From Naasia lichenicola (GTDB lineage: Bacteria; Actinomycetota; Actinomycetes; Actinomycetales; Microbacteriaceae), in contig NZ_SSSM01000003.1 of assembly GCF_004801885.1 (NCBI RefSeq), forward strand, positions 186,001 through 250,000: DNA of 64,000 nt. The letters run 5' to 3'. Positions 52,195 to 60,406 of the stretch are shown in pieces. Below the pieces are notes generated by a model, which ran no database searches, was not told the origin of the DNA, and saw nothing but the letters and a program-made list of their open reading frames with translations. Position 1 is the stretch's first letter, and each line of letters begins with the position of its first letter. The position numbers and the translations under genes were made by a program.

Positions 52195-52856
52195 TGGCGC
52201 TCACCCGCAACGAGATGGCGGCTCGGGCCGCGCTCGAGCTCGAAGACGGCACCTACGTCAACCTCGGCATCGGCCTGCCCACCCTCATCCCCAACTACAT
52301 TCCCGACGGGATGACCGTGATCCTGCACTCGGAGAACGGCATCCTCGGCGTCGGCCCCTATCCCTGGGAGGGCGAGGCCGATCCCAAGCTGATCAACGCG
52401 GGCAAGGAGACGGTCACCGTCCTTCCTGGGGCCGCGTACTTCGACTCCGCTGCGAGCTTCGGCATGATCCGCGGCGGCCGCGTGGCCACTGCCGTGCTCG
52501 GCGCGATGCAGGTGGCAGCGAACGGCGACATCGCCAACTGGGCCGTTCCCGGCAAGCTCGTCAAGGGCATGGGCGGCGCGATGGACCTCGTCGCGGGCGC
52601 CCGTCGGGTGATCGTGCTGATGGAGCACGTCACCAAGACCGGCGAGCACAAGATCCTCGACCTGTGCGAGCTGCCGCTCACCGGCAAGGGCTGCGTGGAT
52701 CGGATCATCACCGACCTCGCCGTCTTCGACGTCACGCCCGACGGCCTGGTGCTGATCGAGCTGGCCCCCGGCGTCAGCCAGGACGAGGTGCGCGAGAAGA
52801 CCGGCGCCGCGTACACCGTCGCCGATTCCCTCGGCACGGTGGAGGTGGCGTCGTGA
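52194..52856 (+). CDS. pcaJ: 3-oxoadipate CoA-transferase subunit B
   Basis: 220 residues. [17 protein letters not shown] and the catalytic Glu in [12 protein letters not shown], then [20 protein letters not shown] and [16 protein letters not shown], define the beta subunit of a class I CoA-transferase. With PcaI it moves CoA from succinyl-CoA to 3-oxoadipate. ATG overlaps the pcaI stop by one base (TGATG). Confidence 0.9.
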   Translation: MALTRNEMAARAALELEDGTYVNLGIGLPTLIPNYIPDGMTVILHSENGILGVGPYPWEGEADPKLINAGKETVTVLPGAAYFDSAASFGMIRGGRVATAVLGAMQVAANGDIANWAVPGKLVKGMGGAMDLVAGARRVIVLMEHVTKTGEHKILDLCELPLTGKGCVDRIITDLAVFDVTPDGLVLIELAPGVSQDEVREKTGAAYTVADSLGTVEVAS

Positions 52857-54067
52857 CCGAGCTGCGCGAAGCGGTCATCTGCTCCCCGCTGCGCACCCCG
52901 GTCGGCCGGTTCGGCGGCTCGCTCGCTCCGCTGTCCGCGATCCAGCTGGCGACCCACATCCTCACCGAGCTCGTCGCGCGCACCGGACTTCCGGGCGAAG
53001 CGGTCGACGACGTCATCCTGGCGCAGGGCTACCCGACGATGGAGGCCGCCCCGATCGCCCGGGTCGCGGCGCTGAACGCGGGGCTCCCGGTCACGGCGAC
53101 CGGCTACCAGCTCGACCGTCGCTGCGGTTCGGGACTGCAGGCCGTGCTCAACGCGGCGATGCAGGTGCAGACCGGCGTCAGCGACCTGGTAATCGCCGGC
53201 GGTGTCGAGTCGATGAGCAACGCTCCCCTGTATACCGAGCACGGTCGCCGCGGCATCCCCGCCGGCGGGCTGATGCTGCACGACGCGCTCAGCCGCGGCC
53301 GCGAGACGGTCGGCGGCGTCAACTACCCCACCCCCGACGGCAACATCGGCGCGGCCGAAGTTCTTCGCCGCGAGTACGGGATCAGCCGGCAGGAGCAAGA
53401 CGCGTTCGCCGTGCGATCCCACCGCCGGGCCGTCGCCGCGCAGGAGTCCGGCGCCTTCGCCCGCGAGCTGGTGCCGATCAGCGTTCCGGGTCGCAAGGGT
53501 GCGACGGTCGTCGACACCGACGAGCACCCGCGCGCGGACACCTCCGAGGAGGTGCTCGCAGGCCTCCGGGCCGTGATGCTGAAGGCCGACCCTGAATCGA
53601 CCGTCACCGCAGGCAACTCGAGCGGCCAGAACGATGCGGCGGCCGCCAGCATCGTGACGACCCCCGAGCGCGCCGCCGAGCTCGGCCTCACTCCGATCGT
53701 GCGCCTCGTGACCTGGGCCGTTGCCGGAGTCGATCCGCTGCACTTCGGCGTCGGTCCCGTGCCCGCCGTCAATCGTGCGCTGTCGCGTGCCGGCATGTCC
53801 TTCGACGACATCGGCCTCATTGAGCTGAACGAGGCGTTCGCCGTGCAGGTGATCGCCTGCATGCGCGATTGGAACCTCGACCCGGAGGACCCGCGCCTCA
53901 ATCCGCGCGGAAGCGGCATCTCGATCGGACATCCGATCGCCGCGACAGGGGCGCGCATGCTCGCGACCCTGTCCTCAGAGGTGGTCGACCTCGACGTGCA
54001 GTTCGCGATCGAGACGATGTGCATCGGTGGCGGCCAAGGCCTCGCCGCCATCTTCGAGCGCGTCTGA
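52853..54067 (+). CDS. pcaF: 3-oxoadipyl-CoA thiolase
   Basis: 404 residues, normal thiolase length. Acyl-accepting Cys91 in [13 protein letters not shown], His360 in [13 protein letters not shown] and Cys390 in CIGGGQG. It splits 3-oxoadipyl-CoA into succinyl-CoA and acetyl-CoA. The GTG start at 52853 overlaps the pcaJ stop (GTGA) behind GGAGG. Other acetyl-CoA acetyltransferases look alike; the operon position makes PcaF the best call. Confidence 0.9.
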   Translation: MTELREAVICSPLRTPVGRFGGSLAPLSAIQLATHILTELVARTGLPGEAVDDVILAQGYPTMEAAPIARVAALNAGLPVTATGYQLDRRCGSGLQAVLNAAMQVQTGVSDLVIAGGVESMSNAPLYTEHGRRGIPAGGLMLHDALSRGRETVGGVNYPTPDGNIGAAEVLRREYGISRQEQDAFAVRSHRRAVAAQESGAFARELVPISVPGRKGATVVDTDEHPRADTSEEVLAGLRAVMLKADPESTVTAGNSSGQNDAAAASIVTTPERAAELGLTPIVRLVTWAVAGVDPLHFGVGPVPAVNRALSRAGMSFDDIGLIELNEAFAVQVIACMRDWNLDPEDPRLNPRGSGISIGHPIAATGARMLATLSSEVVDLDVQFAIETMCIGGGQGLAAIFERV

Positions 54068-54071
54068 CCCG

Positions 54072-54089
54072 CCGGCGGTCTGCCGCCGG
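54072..54089 (+). terminator. Hairpin after pcaF
   Basis: CCGGCGG (54072-54078) pairs with CCGCCGG (54083-54089) around a 4-base loop, five bases after the pcaF stop, followed by a weakly T-rich stretch. Likely end of the pob-pca transcript. Confidence 0.55.
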
Positions 54090-54124
54090 TTGGCTGTTTC
54101 GGGTCGGCACGCGGCGGTGGACCG

Positions 54125-55063
54125 ATGGACGCACCGTTCGCGCGCGACCAGCATGGTCAGGTGTCGCCTCGCTCCATCCTGCTGTTTCTCGCCCTCGGCG
54201 TCTTCTGGGGCATCCCCTACGCACTGATCAAGATCTCTGTCGGTGAGCTCGATCCGCTGATGCTGTGCTTCGCCCGCACCGCCATCGCGGCCATCGTCCT
54301 CATCCCGATCGCTCTGGTCCGGAAGGATCGGATCGATCTGCGCCGTCAGTGGAAGCCGCTGCTCGCGTACACGGTCGCCGAGATCGTCGTCCCCTGGTTC
54401 TTCTTGAACACGGCGGAGACGAAGCTCCCGAGCTCGACTCCCGGGCTGATGCTCGCCAGCATTCCGCTGGTCAGCCTGGCGATCGGCGTGCTCTTCGGAC
54501 GACGCGAGCGGCTGAGTCCGCTCAACTGGGTCGGCATCCTGATCAGCACCATCGGGGTGGTGTCGATCGTCGGCGTGAACGTGGCCGGCAGCGATCCGGC
54601 GTCGGTCGCAGCGGTCGGGATCGTGGTGCTCGGCTACGCCGTAGGACCGATGGTCCTGTCGCGCTGGATGCCCGGCGCCTCGGGCGTGGCCGTCGCTGCC
54701 GCGTCGATGGCCGTTGCCGCAGTGGTCTACGGCCCGCTCACCTTCGCGACAGGGTCGTGGCCCGACCGATGGCCGAGCACTCCGGTGATCCTCAGCGTGC
54801 TCATCCTGGCGATCGTCTGCAGCGCTGCGGCGTTCATCCTCCTCGTGCACCTCACGTCGGTGATGGGTCCGATGCGGGTCACCACGGTCACGTACCTCAA
54901 CCCGGTGGTGGCGGTGTTGACCGGCATCGTCCTTCTGCGCGAGCAGCTGACGATCGGCGCGGTGCTCGGATTCGTGCTGGTGACCGCGGGGGCGATCCTG
55001 TTCGGGCGGAGGGCGGCCCGCGTCGCGCCGCTGACACCGGTCGAGGCGGGGACGGCTCGCTGA
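54125..55063 (+). CDS. EamA/DMT-family transporter
   Basis: 312 residues with ten hydrophobic segments in two EamA repeats, the first opening SILLFLALGVFWGIPYALIK and the second covering VVVLGYAVGPMVLSRWM to VLVTAGAILFG. The PSSTPGLMLASIPL and MRVTTVTYLNPVVAVLTG segments are typical. ATG 54125 has GGTGGA close upstream; GTG 54161 would lose only the hydrophilic N-terminus. Transported compound unknown; it is outside the pca operon by the hairpin at 54072. Confidence 0.88.
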   Translation: MDAPFARDQHGQVSPRSILLFLALGVFWGIPYALIKISVGELDPLMLCFARTAIAAIVLIPIALVRKDRIDLRRQWKPLLAYTVAEIVVPWFFLNTAETKLPSSTPGLMLASIPLVSLAIGVLFGRRERLSPLNWVGILISTIGVVSIVGVNVAGSDPASVAAVGIVVLGYAVGPMVLSRWMPGASGVAVAAASMAVAAVVYGPLTFATGSWPDRWPSTPVILSVLILAIVCSAAAFILLVHLTSVMGPMRVTTVTYLNPVVAVLTGIVLLREQLTIGAVLGFVLVTAGAILFGRRAARVAPLTPVEAGTAR

Positions 55064-55108
55064 ACGGTCGGCTCGCTGAGCGGTCGGCAGCGCCGATAGC
55101 CTGCGGCC

Positions 55109-55597
55109 ATGGAGATGGCGATTGCGATCGTGGGGTTCCTCGGCGGCTGGCTGCTGGTCGCGGGTCCGATCTATCAGGCGGCGACGGAGCTCGGGGCAGA
55201 GGCGGTCGATCGCGCCTCCATCTCGGCCGCCTATGAGGCGGTGCCCGCACCGGCACCGGATTCGCCGTGGTGGTGGCTGGTGCCGCCTGTCGCCATGTGG
55301 CGGCGTCAGCGGATATCGCGGGCGCATCACGAGGCGATGCTCAAGGTGATGACGGAGGAGCAGGTGACGCAGCTGCTGCGCTTCGGGGCGAAGGCGACGG
55401 GCTGGTTGATCGTGGCGTTGGGTGCCGCGTTCATCGCTGCCAAAGAGACGTGGGAACTGGTCGAGCTGCTCGAGTGGCGCACATGGACGTTCTTCGCGCT
55501 GGTCGTCGCCGGGGTGTTCGCGGCGGTGCTCTTCATGACCCTGCGGACCCGTCGCGACCAGCAGATGATCGAGCAGAGGTCGATGATCGGCCTCTGA
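55109..55597 (+). CDS. Small membrane protein of unknown function
   Basis: 162 residues with three likely transmembrane segments (about 4-22, 95-113 and 123-142) and a soluble stretch between the first two containing SPWWWLVPPVAMWRRQR. No recognised domain. The basic C-terminus suggests a cytoplasmic end. It lies 45 bases after the EamA gene and may be co-transcribed, but no functional link is visible. Confidence 0.72.
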   Translation: MEMAIAIVGFLGGWLLVAGPIYQAATELGAEAVDRASISAAYEAVPAPAPDSPWWWLVPPVAMWRRQRISRAHHEAMLKVMTEEQVTQLLRFGAKATGWLIVALGAAFIAAKETWELVELLEWRTWTFFALVVAGVFAAVLFMTLRTRRDQQMIEQRSMIGL

Positions 55598-55613
55598 GCC
55601 TTCGGAGGGTCGC

Positions 55614-55748
55614 GTGGGCTTCGACACGGGCGCGGGGCGCCCGGCTCAGCCACCGGTTGGAGACGAGATCCCGACACCCCGGTGGCTGAGCCGGCCGAAG
55701 GCCGCGTCGAAGCCTGCGTCGAAGCCCAGTCGCCCCGGTGGCTGAGCC
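55614..55748. repeat. REP-like repeat cluster, left of HNH gene
   Basis: Begins GTGGGCTTCGACACGGGCGC (55614-55633) and continues to GCTCAGCCACCGG (55644-55656), followed by two inverted copies CCGGTGGCTGAGC at 55679-55691 and 55735-55747, each followed by GCCGGCC(G/g)(A/G)AGGCCGCGTCGAAGCC-type sequence. The first 42 bases recur at 57354-57394 on the other side of the HNH gene. Confidence 0.8.
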
Positions 55749-55790
55749 GGCCGGAGGCCGCGTCGAAGCCCGCTCGTGTGCCTTCTCGAG

Positions 55791-57251
55791 TCAGAACGGC
55801 GGCGGGCCGATGAAGCGGGTGTAGGTGTCGCTGTTGGGTGGCACATTCCAGACGGACCCCGCCCACAACGGCGGGACCTGCGGCACCTGTGGCGGTTCCT
55901 TCTTCCGGATCGATGTCGGCTTGGGGACGCTGACCGGGTTCGCCGGATGGGTCACATCGACCCGGCCAGATGGGCTGGTCCAGGTGACGAGGCCCTCGGC
56001 ATCGAGAATTCCGTTCCACCTGCCGAGGTGGCGGAGCCGGTGATGCTTTCTGCAGAGGGCGATGAGGTTGTCGGCCGCGGTGTATCCGGAGCGCGCGTAG
56101 TCGTCGACGTGGTCGAGGTCCAGGCCGACCGCTGAGCGATTGCAGCCCGGGAAGCGGCAGGTCCCGTCACGGAGGGTGACCAGGCGGCGCACGGATTCGG
56201 GGATGTGTCGGGCCGTGGTGTCGATATCGACGACCTTGCCTGTGGTCGGGCTGACCAGCACCCGATAGAAGCCGGATGAGAGGTCGATCAGCGCACGCGC
56301 GGTGTCGGCATCGATCGGCCCCTGGCCCTGCAGCTCCGCAGGTGCGTCGCCGCCGACTGCGGTCGCCGCCGGGGCGGTGAGAAGGACTACGGGGCGGATG
56401 CTGCGAACACCGGAGTCGTCGTTGAGGATCAGATCCACGAGGACATCAGCACGGAGCTGTGAGGCGGTGCGGCCGTCCTCACCTCCGGCGTTCTTGATCG
56501 AGCGGACGCAGGCGTCGAGCTTCGCGTCGATCGCGACAGTGTCCTCACCCGAGAGGCTTGCCCAGAGCTCACCCATCCCGTCGCGGTTCGGGGCGATGCG
56601 CACCTGACGGTCCAGCAGTGCGTCGGCATGGCGTTCGGCGGAATCGTCCGGCTGCAGGCGCTCCCGGAGCTTGCCCAGTTCGTTCTTCAACTTCGCCGGA
56701 GTCATGCCCTCCGCCATGATCAACGCCGCCCGCTCGAAGCGAGTACCGAGATCACCGAACAGGCCAGCGCCCTCATCAGCAATGTGCTCCGCGTGACGGA
56801 GAGTGATCCGGCCTGAGTCGACCGCGGCGAGGGTCTGCCGGCGGTCGGTGGTCAGGATCTTCGCCCGCGCGATCAACGCCTGGGCGCTGTACTCGGTGAG
56901 GCCCAACGTCAGCGCGAGTTCGGCGACGAAGACGCGGTCCTGGATGTTCTCCTGGATCGGGTTCTGCGCTTGGCGGGCGTAGGTGGTGGCTTCTGCGGCG
57001 ATCCACTTGATCCGCTGGACCTGAAGGGCCTGCTCGTCGAGCTTCAGCAGGGTGATGCCCTCGAGGAACTGCTGCCGGCGGCGACGCGGTGCGATCTCGA
57101 TGACCTCGGTGGATGGCTCATCGATTGGGCAGGGGTTGGTCTCCAGCCAGGCGAAGAACTCCTCGTCCGAAACCTGGATGGGAGCGATGAAGTCGTCGGC
57201 GAGCAGGGCGAGATGAGCCCCATCCCAACCGTCGTTCCACACCTCGTGCAT
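55791..57251 (-). CDS. DUF222 / 13E12-type HNH endonuclease-like protein
   Basis: 486 residues. A helical DUF222 domain (about residues 60-250, with LGLTEYSAQALIARAKIL and RHAEHIADEGAGLF) precedes an HNH motif: CRFPGCNRSAVGLDLDHVDD, then LIALCRKHHRLRH with the metal-binding Cys and His residues. These proteins are abundant and often multicopy in actinobacteria; many carry HNH nuclease features but their role is unproven. ATG 57251 was preferred to TTG 57263. It is flanked on both sides by copies of one repeat (55614-55655 and 57354-57394). The C-terminal tail is Pro-rich. Confidence 0.88.
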   Translation of the reverse strand: MHEVWNDGWDGAHLALLADDFIAPIQVSDEEFFAWLETNPCPIDEPSTEVIEIAPRRRRQQFLEGITLLKLDEQALQVQRIKWIAAEATTYARQAQNPIQENIQDRVFVAELALTLGLTEYSAQALIARAKILTTDRRQTLAAVDSGRITLRHAEHIADEGAGLFGDLGTRFERAALIMAEGMTPAKLKNELGKLRERLQPDDSAERHADALLDRQVRIAPNRDGMGELWASLSGEDTVAIDAKLDACVRSIKNAGGEDGRTASQLRADVLVDLILNDDSGVRSIRPVVLLTAPAATAVGGDAPAELQGQGPIDADTARALIDLSSGFYRVLVSPTTGKVVDIDTTARHIPESVRRLVTLRDGTCRFPGCNRSAVGLDLDHVDDYARSGYTAADNLIALCRKHHRLRHLGRWNGILDAEGLVTWTSPSGRVDVTHPANPVSVPKPTSIRKKEPPQVPQVPPLWAGSVWNVPPNSDTYTRFIGPPPF

Positions 57252-57315
57252 ACCTGCACTCAACCACTAGCCACCGACATCGCAAGGGCATGTTCGGGCT
57301 GATCGGAGGCAAGTT

Positions 57316-57330
57316 TCAACCAATGGTTGA
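57316..57330. promoter_or_regulatory. TCAACC-AAT-GGTTGA palindrome upstream of HNH gene
   Basis: A perfect 6-3-6 inverted repeat 65-79 bases upstream of the HNH gene start, in a comparatively AT-rich stretch. A related CTCAACCACTAG lies at 57259-57270. Candidate operator. Confidence 0.35.
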
Positions 57331-57353
57331 GGTGAGTTTTCGGGGCGTCTCGG

Positions 57354-57394
57354 GTGGGCTTCGACACGGGCGCTGCGCGCCGGCTCAGCCACCG
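57354..57394. repeat. REP-like repeat, right of HNH gene
   Basis: GTGGGCTTCGACACGGGCGC followed by GCGCGCCGGCTCAGCCACCG, a near copy of 55614-55655 in the same orientation. The TCA at 57385-57387 inside it provides the stop codon of the gene read from 57735. Confidence 0.8.
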
Positions 57395-57735
57395 AGGGGG
57401 GCGGACCTCGGGACGTAGACCCATGCATCGCGGCCCGACTGGAGGGTCACCGAGATGCGCTCATAGGACACCCGCTCGTAGTGATCTGCGGCGGCAAGTT
57501 CGTCGTCCGTGACGTCGAGGATCGCACCCGGAACCACATCGTCTGGGGAGCCCGGCAGCAGCGCAGGATGGCGATCCGTGCCGCTCATCGCGATGACCTC
57601 GGGATCGAGGATCGTGATCTCCCCCACCGTCCAGCCCGCCAGCGAGTCCGGCGTGGTGGGCACCGCGCGCCCGAAGAGCGACGTCTGCACGGCCGCGAGC
57701 TGAAGGGTCCCGAAGGAGAAGATCGGCGAAGTCAC
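57385..57735 (-). CDS. Gamma-glutamylcyclotransferase / AIG2-like protein
   Basis: 116 residues. IFSFGTLQLAAVQTSLFG at the start is the substrate-binding FxYGTLR-type motif of the family, and AILDVTDDELAAADHYE contains the usual acidic region near the catalytic Glu, followed by RISVTLQSGRDAWVYVP. Members cyclise gamma-glutamyl compounds, but small bacterial ones are poorly defined. GTG start at 57735. The stop codon lies within the repeat at 57354-57394, so insertion of the repeat may have set the C-terminus. Confidence 0.8.
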   Translation of the reverse strand: MTSPIFSFGTLQLAAVQTSLFGRAVPTTPDSLAGWTVGEITILDPEVIAMSGTDRHPALLPGSPDDVVPGAILDVTDDELAAADHYERVSYERISVTLQSGRDAWVYVPRSAPLGG

Positions 57736-57764
57736 CCTCGAATCGTCTCAGAACACCGGACGGT

Positions 57765-58616
57765 CTAGCCCGTGAAGTCGGACCGGTGGTCCTGTGCCCA
57801 CCGAGCGAGCGGGGTTCCACCGCCGATCCGCGACGCCAACGCCTCGGGCAGCTGGGAGTGCAGCGGCACCTCGGGCTCATCCACGGTCTCGGACCAGTAC
57901 CGGAGCAGCATCTCGACGATGCCGGACGGCATGTACTGAGCCATATCAGCGCGGAACTCATCCGGGCCGATCTCGATATGCGGGATCTCACGGCTGATCG
58001 CCGCGGAGATCGCGCCGAGCTGCTCGATCTTGGTGAGGCTTGCCGGGCCCGTCAGCTCCACGATCGGGCCGAAGGAATCGGGCGAGCTGAGCGCCTCGGC
58101 AGCCGCCGCAGCCACGTCCGCCTCATGGATGAGCACCTGCGAGGAGGTCGGATACGGGATGCGCACGGGATAGCCCGATCGGATGGGAAAGGCCCAGAAG
58201 AGCAGGTTCGTCGCGAAGTTGCCGGGACGCAGGATGATGTGCGCATCGGTCCTGCTGGTCACCGCGTGTTCGACTGCGCGGTGGTGGGCGGCCGTCGCCG
58301 AGCCACCGTCGCGTGCGTTGCGCTCTGAGACCGCAAGGGACGAGAGCACCACGAATCGCTGCACGCCGGCGTCGAGCGCGCGCTCGACGAAGCCGTCGAC
58401 CCCCTCGTCGGCAGGGAAGACGAAGGCCGTGTCGACGCCGTCGAACACGGCGCCGCCTGCGCTCGACAGATCGCCCTCCGCCACCTCGACACCATCGGGC
58501 AGCGCGGCCTTCGTCGGGTCGCGGCTGAGCGCGCGGAGGTCGACGCCCCGCGCCACCAGGTCGGCGACCAGCAGTCTGCCGACGTTGCCGGTGGCGCCTG
58601 TGATGAGAGTGGTCAT
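57765..58616 (-). CDS. NmrA-like NAD(P)-binding protein
   Basis: 283 residues. The atypical-SDR cofactor motif TLITGATGNVGRLLVADLVA is at the N-terminus, followed by RALSRDPTKAALPDGVEVAE and a FVVLSSLAVSE segment where classical SDRs have the catalytic Ser; the Tyr-x-x-x-Lys motif is replaced by AAHHRAVEH. This is the NmrA/HSCARG-type redox-sensor or quinone-reductase-like group. ATG 58616 follows AAGGAG. It diverges from the WYL regulator, which probably controls it. Confidence 0.86.
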   Translation of the reverse strand: MTTLITGATGNVGRLLVADLVARGVDLRALSRDPTKAALPDGVEVAEGDLSSAGGAVFDGVDTAFVFPADEGVDGFVERALDAGVQRFVVLSSLAVSERNARDGGSATAAHHRAVEHAVTSRTDAHIILRPGNFATNLLFWAFPIRSGYPVRIPYPTSSQVLIHEADVAAAAAEALSSPDSFGPIVELTGPASLTKIEQLGAISAAISREIPHIEIGPDEFRADMAQYMPSGIVEMLLRYWSETVDEPEVPLHSQLPEALASRIGGGTPLARWAQDHRSDFTG

Positions 58617-58720
58617 GGCTGCTCCTTCTGAGCGATTGCGTCCGGATTCCGAGCGATCGCATGCGGACTTCCGTGCGGTGATGCGCCACGGTATGACTCA
58701 TATAGGTCTGATCCTGGCCT

Positions 58721-58737
58721 GATGATCTGCGATCATC
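58721..58737. promoter_or_regulatory. GATGATC-TGC-GATCATC palindrome before WYL gene
   Basis: A perfect 7-3-7 inverted repeat ending five bases before the ATG of the WYL regulator, in the 126-base gap to the divergent NmrA-like gene. A TATA-rich patch (CTCATATAGG) lies near 58698-58707. Strong candidate for the regulator's own operator; with no room for a normal leader, the transcript may be leaderless. Confidence 0.5.
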
Positions 58738-58742
58738 TTTAG

Positions 58743-59720
58743 ATGCCGGAGAACTCGACGACCTCGCGGGTGCTGCGGCTGTTGAGCCTGCTGCAGACGC
58801 GGCGATCGTGGCCCGGCGGTGAGCTCGCACGGAGAGTCGGCGTGAGCCCGCGCACGATCCGGCGGGACATCGATCGACTGCGAGAGCTCGGTTACCGGAT
58901 CGAGGCGGAGCGCGGATCGATCGGCGGCTATCGGCTGGAGGCTGGATCCGACCTGCCTCCGCTGCTCTTCACCGACGACGAGGCGGTCGCTCTCGCCCTC
59001 GGGCTGCGCGCCGGCGCAGCGGATGGGGCCGTCCGCGGAATGGCGGAGCTGACGGTCTCCGTGCTCGCCAAGCTCGAGCAGGTGCTGCCGTCCGCGGTGC
59101 GCTCGCGAGTGCGGGCGACGCAGGCGGCGATCGTCGCCCCTGGACCGGTGCATTCCGACGACGCGGCGGATCCCGAGACCTTCGCCACCCTGGCGCTGGC
59201 CTGCCGCGACTCGGAGGTGATCCGCTTCGACTACGCCGCGGCCGATGGCGCCCAGACCGCGCGGCGGGTCGAGTCGGTGGCGCTCGTCCCGATCGGGCGG
59301 CGGTGGTACCTGCTCGCCTGGGACTCCGCGCGCGACGACTGGCGCACATTCCGCCTCGACCGGATCACCCGTCCGACCCGCACCCATCTCATCGTGGAGC
59401 GCCGCGCGGTGCCTTCCGCCGACGCGGCCTCCTACGTCGCCGAGCGATTCGCGACCTCAGCGGTCCCCCGCCTCTCGGCGACCGTGCGGATCGACGCACC
59501 GCACGACGAGGTCGAGGGCTACCTCGGCGCCTACACGAACGGGCTCACGCCGGACGGTCCCGAGCACACCCGGTGGCGGATCAGCGACGACCGGGTCGAG
59601 ATCCTGATGGGCGCGCTGACCTGGCTGATCTGGCCGTTCACCGTGATCGAGGGCGCAGAGCTGCAGCGATTCGTCGGTGAGTTCGGTGAGCGCCTCCGAA
59701 GCGATCCGCCCGCCTCCTGA
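58743..59720 (+). CDS. HTH/WYL-domain transcriptional regulator (YafY-like)
   Basis: 325 residues. The HTH at about 5-60 reads VLRLLSLLQTRRSWPGGELA and RVGVSPRTIRRDIDRLRELG, followed by YRIEAERGSIGGYRLEAG. The WYL domain begins around residue 145 (DSEVIRFDYAAADG) with RRWYLLAWDSARDDWRTFRL as its core. WYL domains sense small ligands or nucleic acids. It diverges from the NmrA-like gene. The C-terminal WCX-type extension is present. Confidence 0.9.
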   Translation: MPENSTTSRVLRLLSLLQTRRSWPGGELARRVGVSPRTIRRDIDRLRELGYRIEAERGSIGGYRLEAGSDLPPLLFTDDEAVALALGLRAGAADGAVRGMAELTVSVLAKLEQVLPSAVRSRVRATQAAIVAPGPVHSDDAADPETFATLALACRDSEVIRFDYAAADGAQTARRVESVALVPIGRRWYLLAWDSARDDWRTFRLDRITRPTRTHLIVERRAVPSADAASYVAERFATSAVPRLSATVRIDAPHDEVEGYLGAYTNGLTPDGPEHTRWRISDDRVEILMGALTWLIWPFTVIEGAELQRFVGEFGERLRSDPPAS

Positions 59721-59800
59721 CTCCGGGAGGACAGCGTGGTCCAGACGGCAGAATGGAGGCACGCGCCTGCATCGTCCGCCTCCCAGTCCGAAGAGAGCCC

Positions 59801-60406
59801 ATGATCCTTCCCGCGATCGACTACACGATCTCCCTGCCCGACTGGGTGAGCTCGACGCTCGCCGACGTTCCCGAGATCCTGCCGACCATCGAGGATCGGA
59901 TGCGGCTCGTCAACCGGCTCGCCGACCAGAACTGGCGCGAGGGCAACGGCGGACCGTTCGCGGCACTCGTCGCCGAGACCGATACCGGGCGGATCGTCTC
60001 CGTCGGGGTCAACGTCGTCCTCCGCACCGGCATCTCGTCGGGCCATGCGGAGGTCACCGCGCTGGGCCTCGCCCAGCGCGCGATCGGCGACTGGGACCTC
60101 GGCGGGGTCGGCCAGCCGAAGCACGAGCTCGTCGTCAACTGGCGGCCCTGCGTGCAGTGCTACGGCGCGACCCTCTGGTCCGGCGTCCGCAGGCTCGTCG
60201 TCGCCGGCTCCGGCCCTGAGCTCGAGGAGATCACCACCTTCGACGAGGGACCGATGCATCCGGAGTGGGCGGCACAGTTCGAGGCGCGAGGCATCGAGGT
60301 GGTCGACGGCGTGCTCCGCGACGACGCGATCGCCGTCTTCACCGCCTACCGGACGGCCGTCGATGCAGACGCCGTCACCGTCTACAACGCCCGCTCCGAC
60401 TCCTAG
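59801..60406 (+). CDS. Nucleoside/cytosine-type deaminase
   Basis: 201 residues. The zinc site is visible as SGHAEVTAL (His and catalytic Glu) and WRPCVQCYGA (two Cys), with GGPFAALVAETDTG before it, the guanine/tRNA-adenosine deaminase-like layout of the CMP/dCMP deaminase superfamily. ATG 59801 has AGAGAG upstream; a longer frame from 59753 lacks support. Its stop overlaps that of the convergent XRE gene by three bases. Substrate not determined. Confidence 0.87.
   Translation: MILPAIDYTISLPDWVSSTLADVPEILPTIEDRMRLVNRLADQNWREGNGGPFAALVAETDTGRIVSVGVNVVLRTGISSGHAEVTALGLAQRAIGDWDLGGVGQPKHELVVNWRPCVQCYGATLWSGVRRLVVAGSGPELEEITTFDEGPMHPEWAAQFEARGIEVVDGVLRDDAIAVFTAYRTAVDADAVTVYNARSDS

Noticed and set aside
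52109-52852. N-terminal extension of the pcaF frame
   Set aside because: It lies over pcaI and pcaJ in a shifted frame and is Arg-rich; the GTG at 52853 gives a thiolase of normal length.
51391-52856. Acetoacetate (ScoA/ScoB) rather than 3-oxoadipate CoA-transferase
   Set aside because: The families are hard to separate by motif, but overlap with pcaDC on one side and pcaF on the other makes PcaI/PcaJ the better call.
55614-57394. HNH gene bracketed by repeats as a transposon or intron
   Set aside because: No transposase, no terminal inverted repeats around the gene, no target-site duplication and no intron-like structure; the bracketing repeats also occur elsewhere without such a gene.
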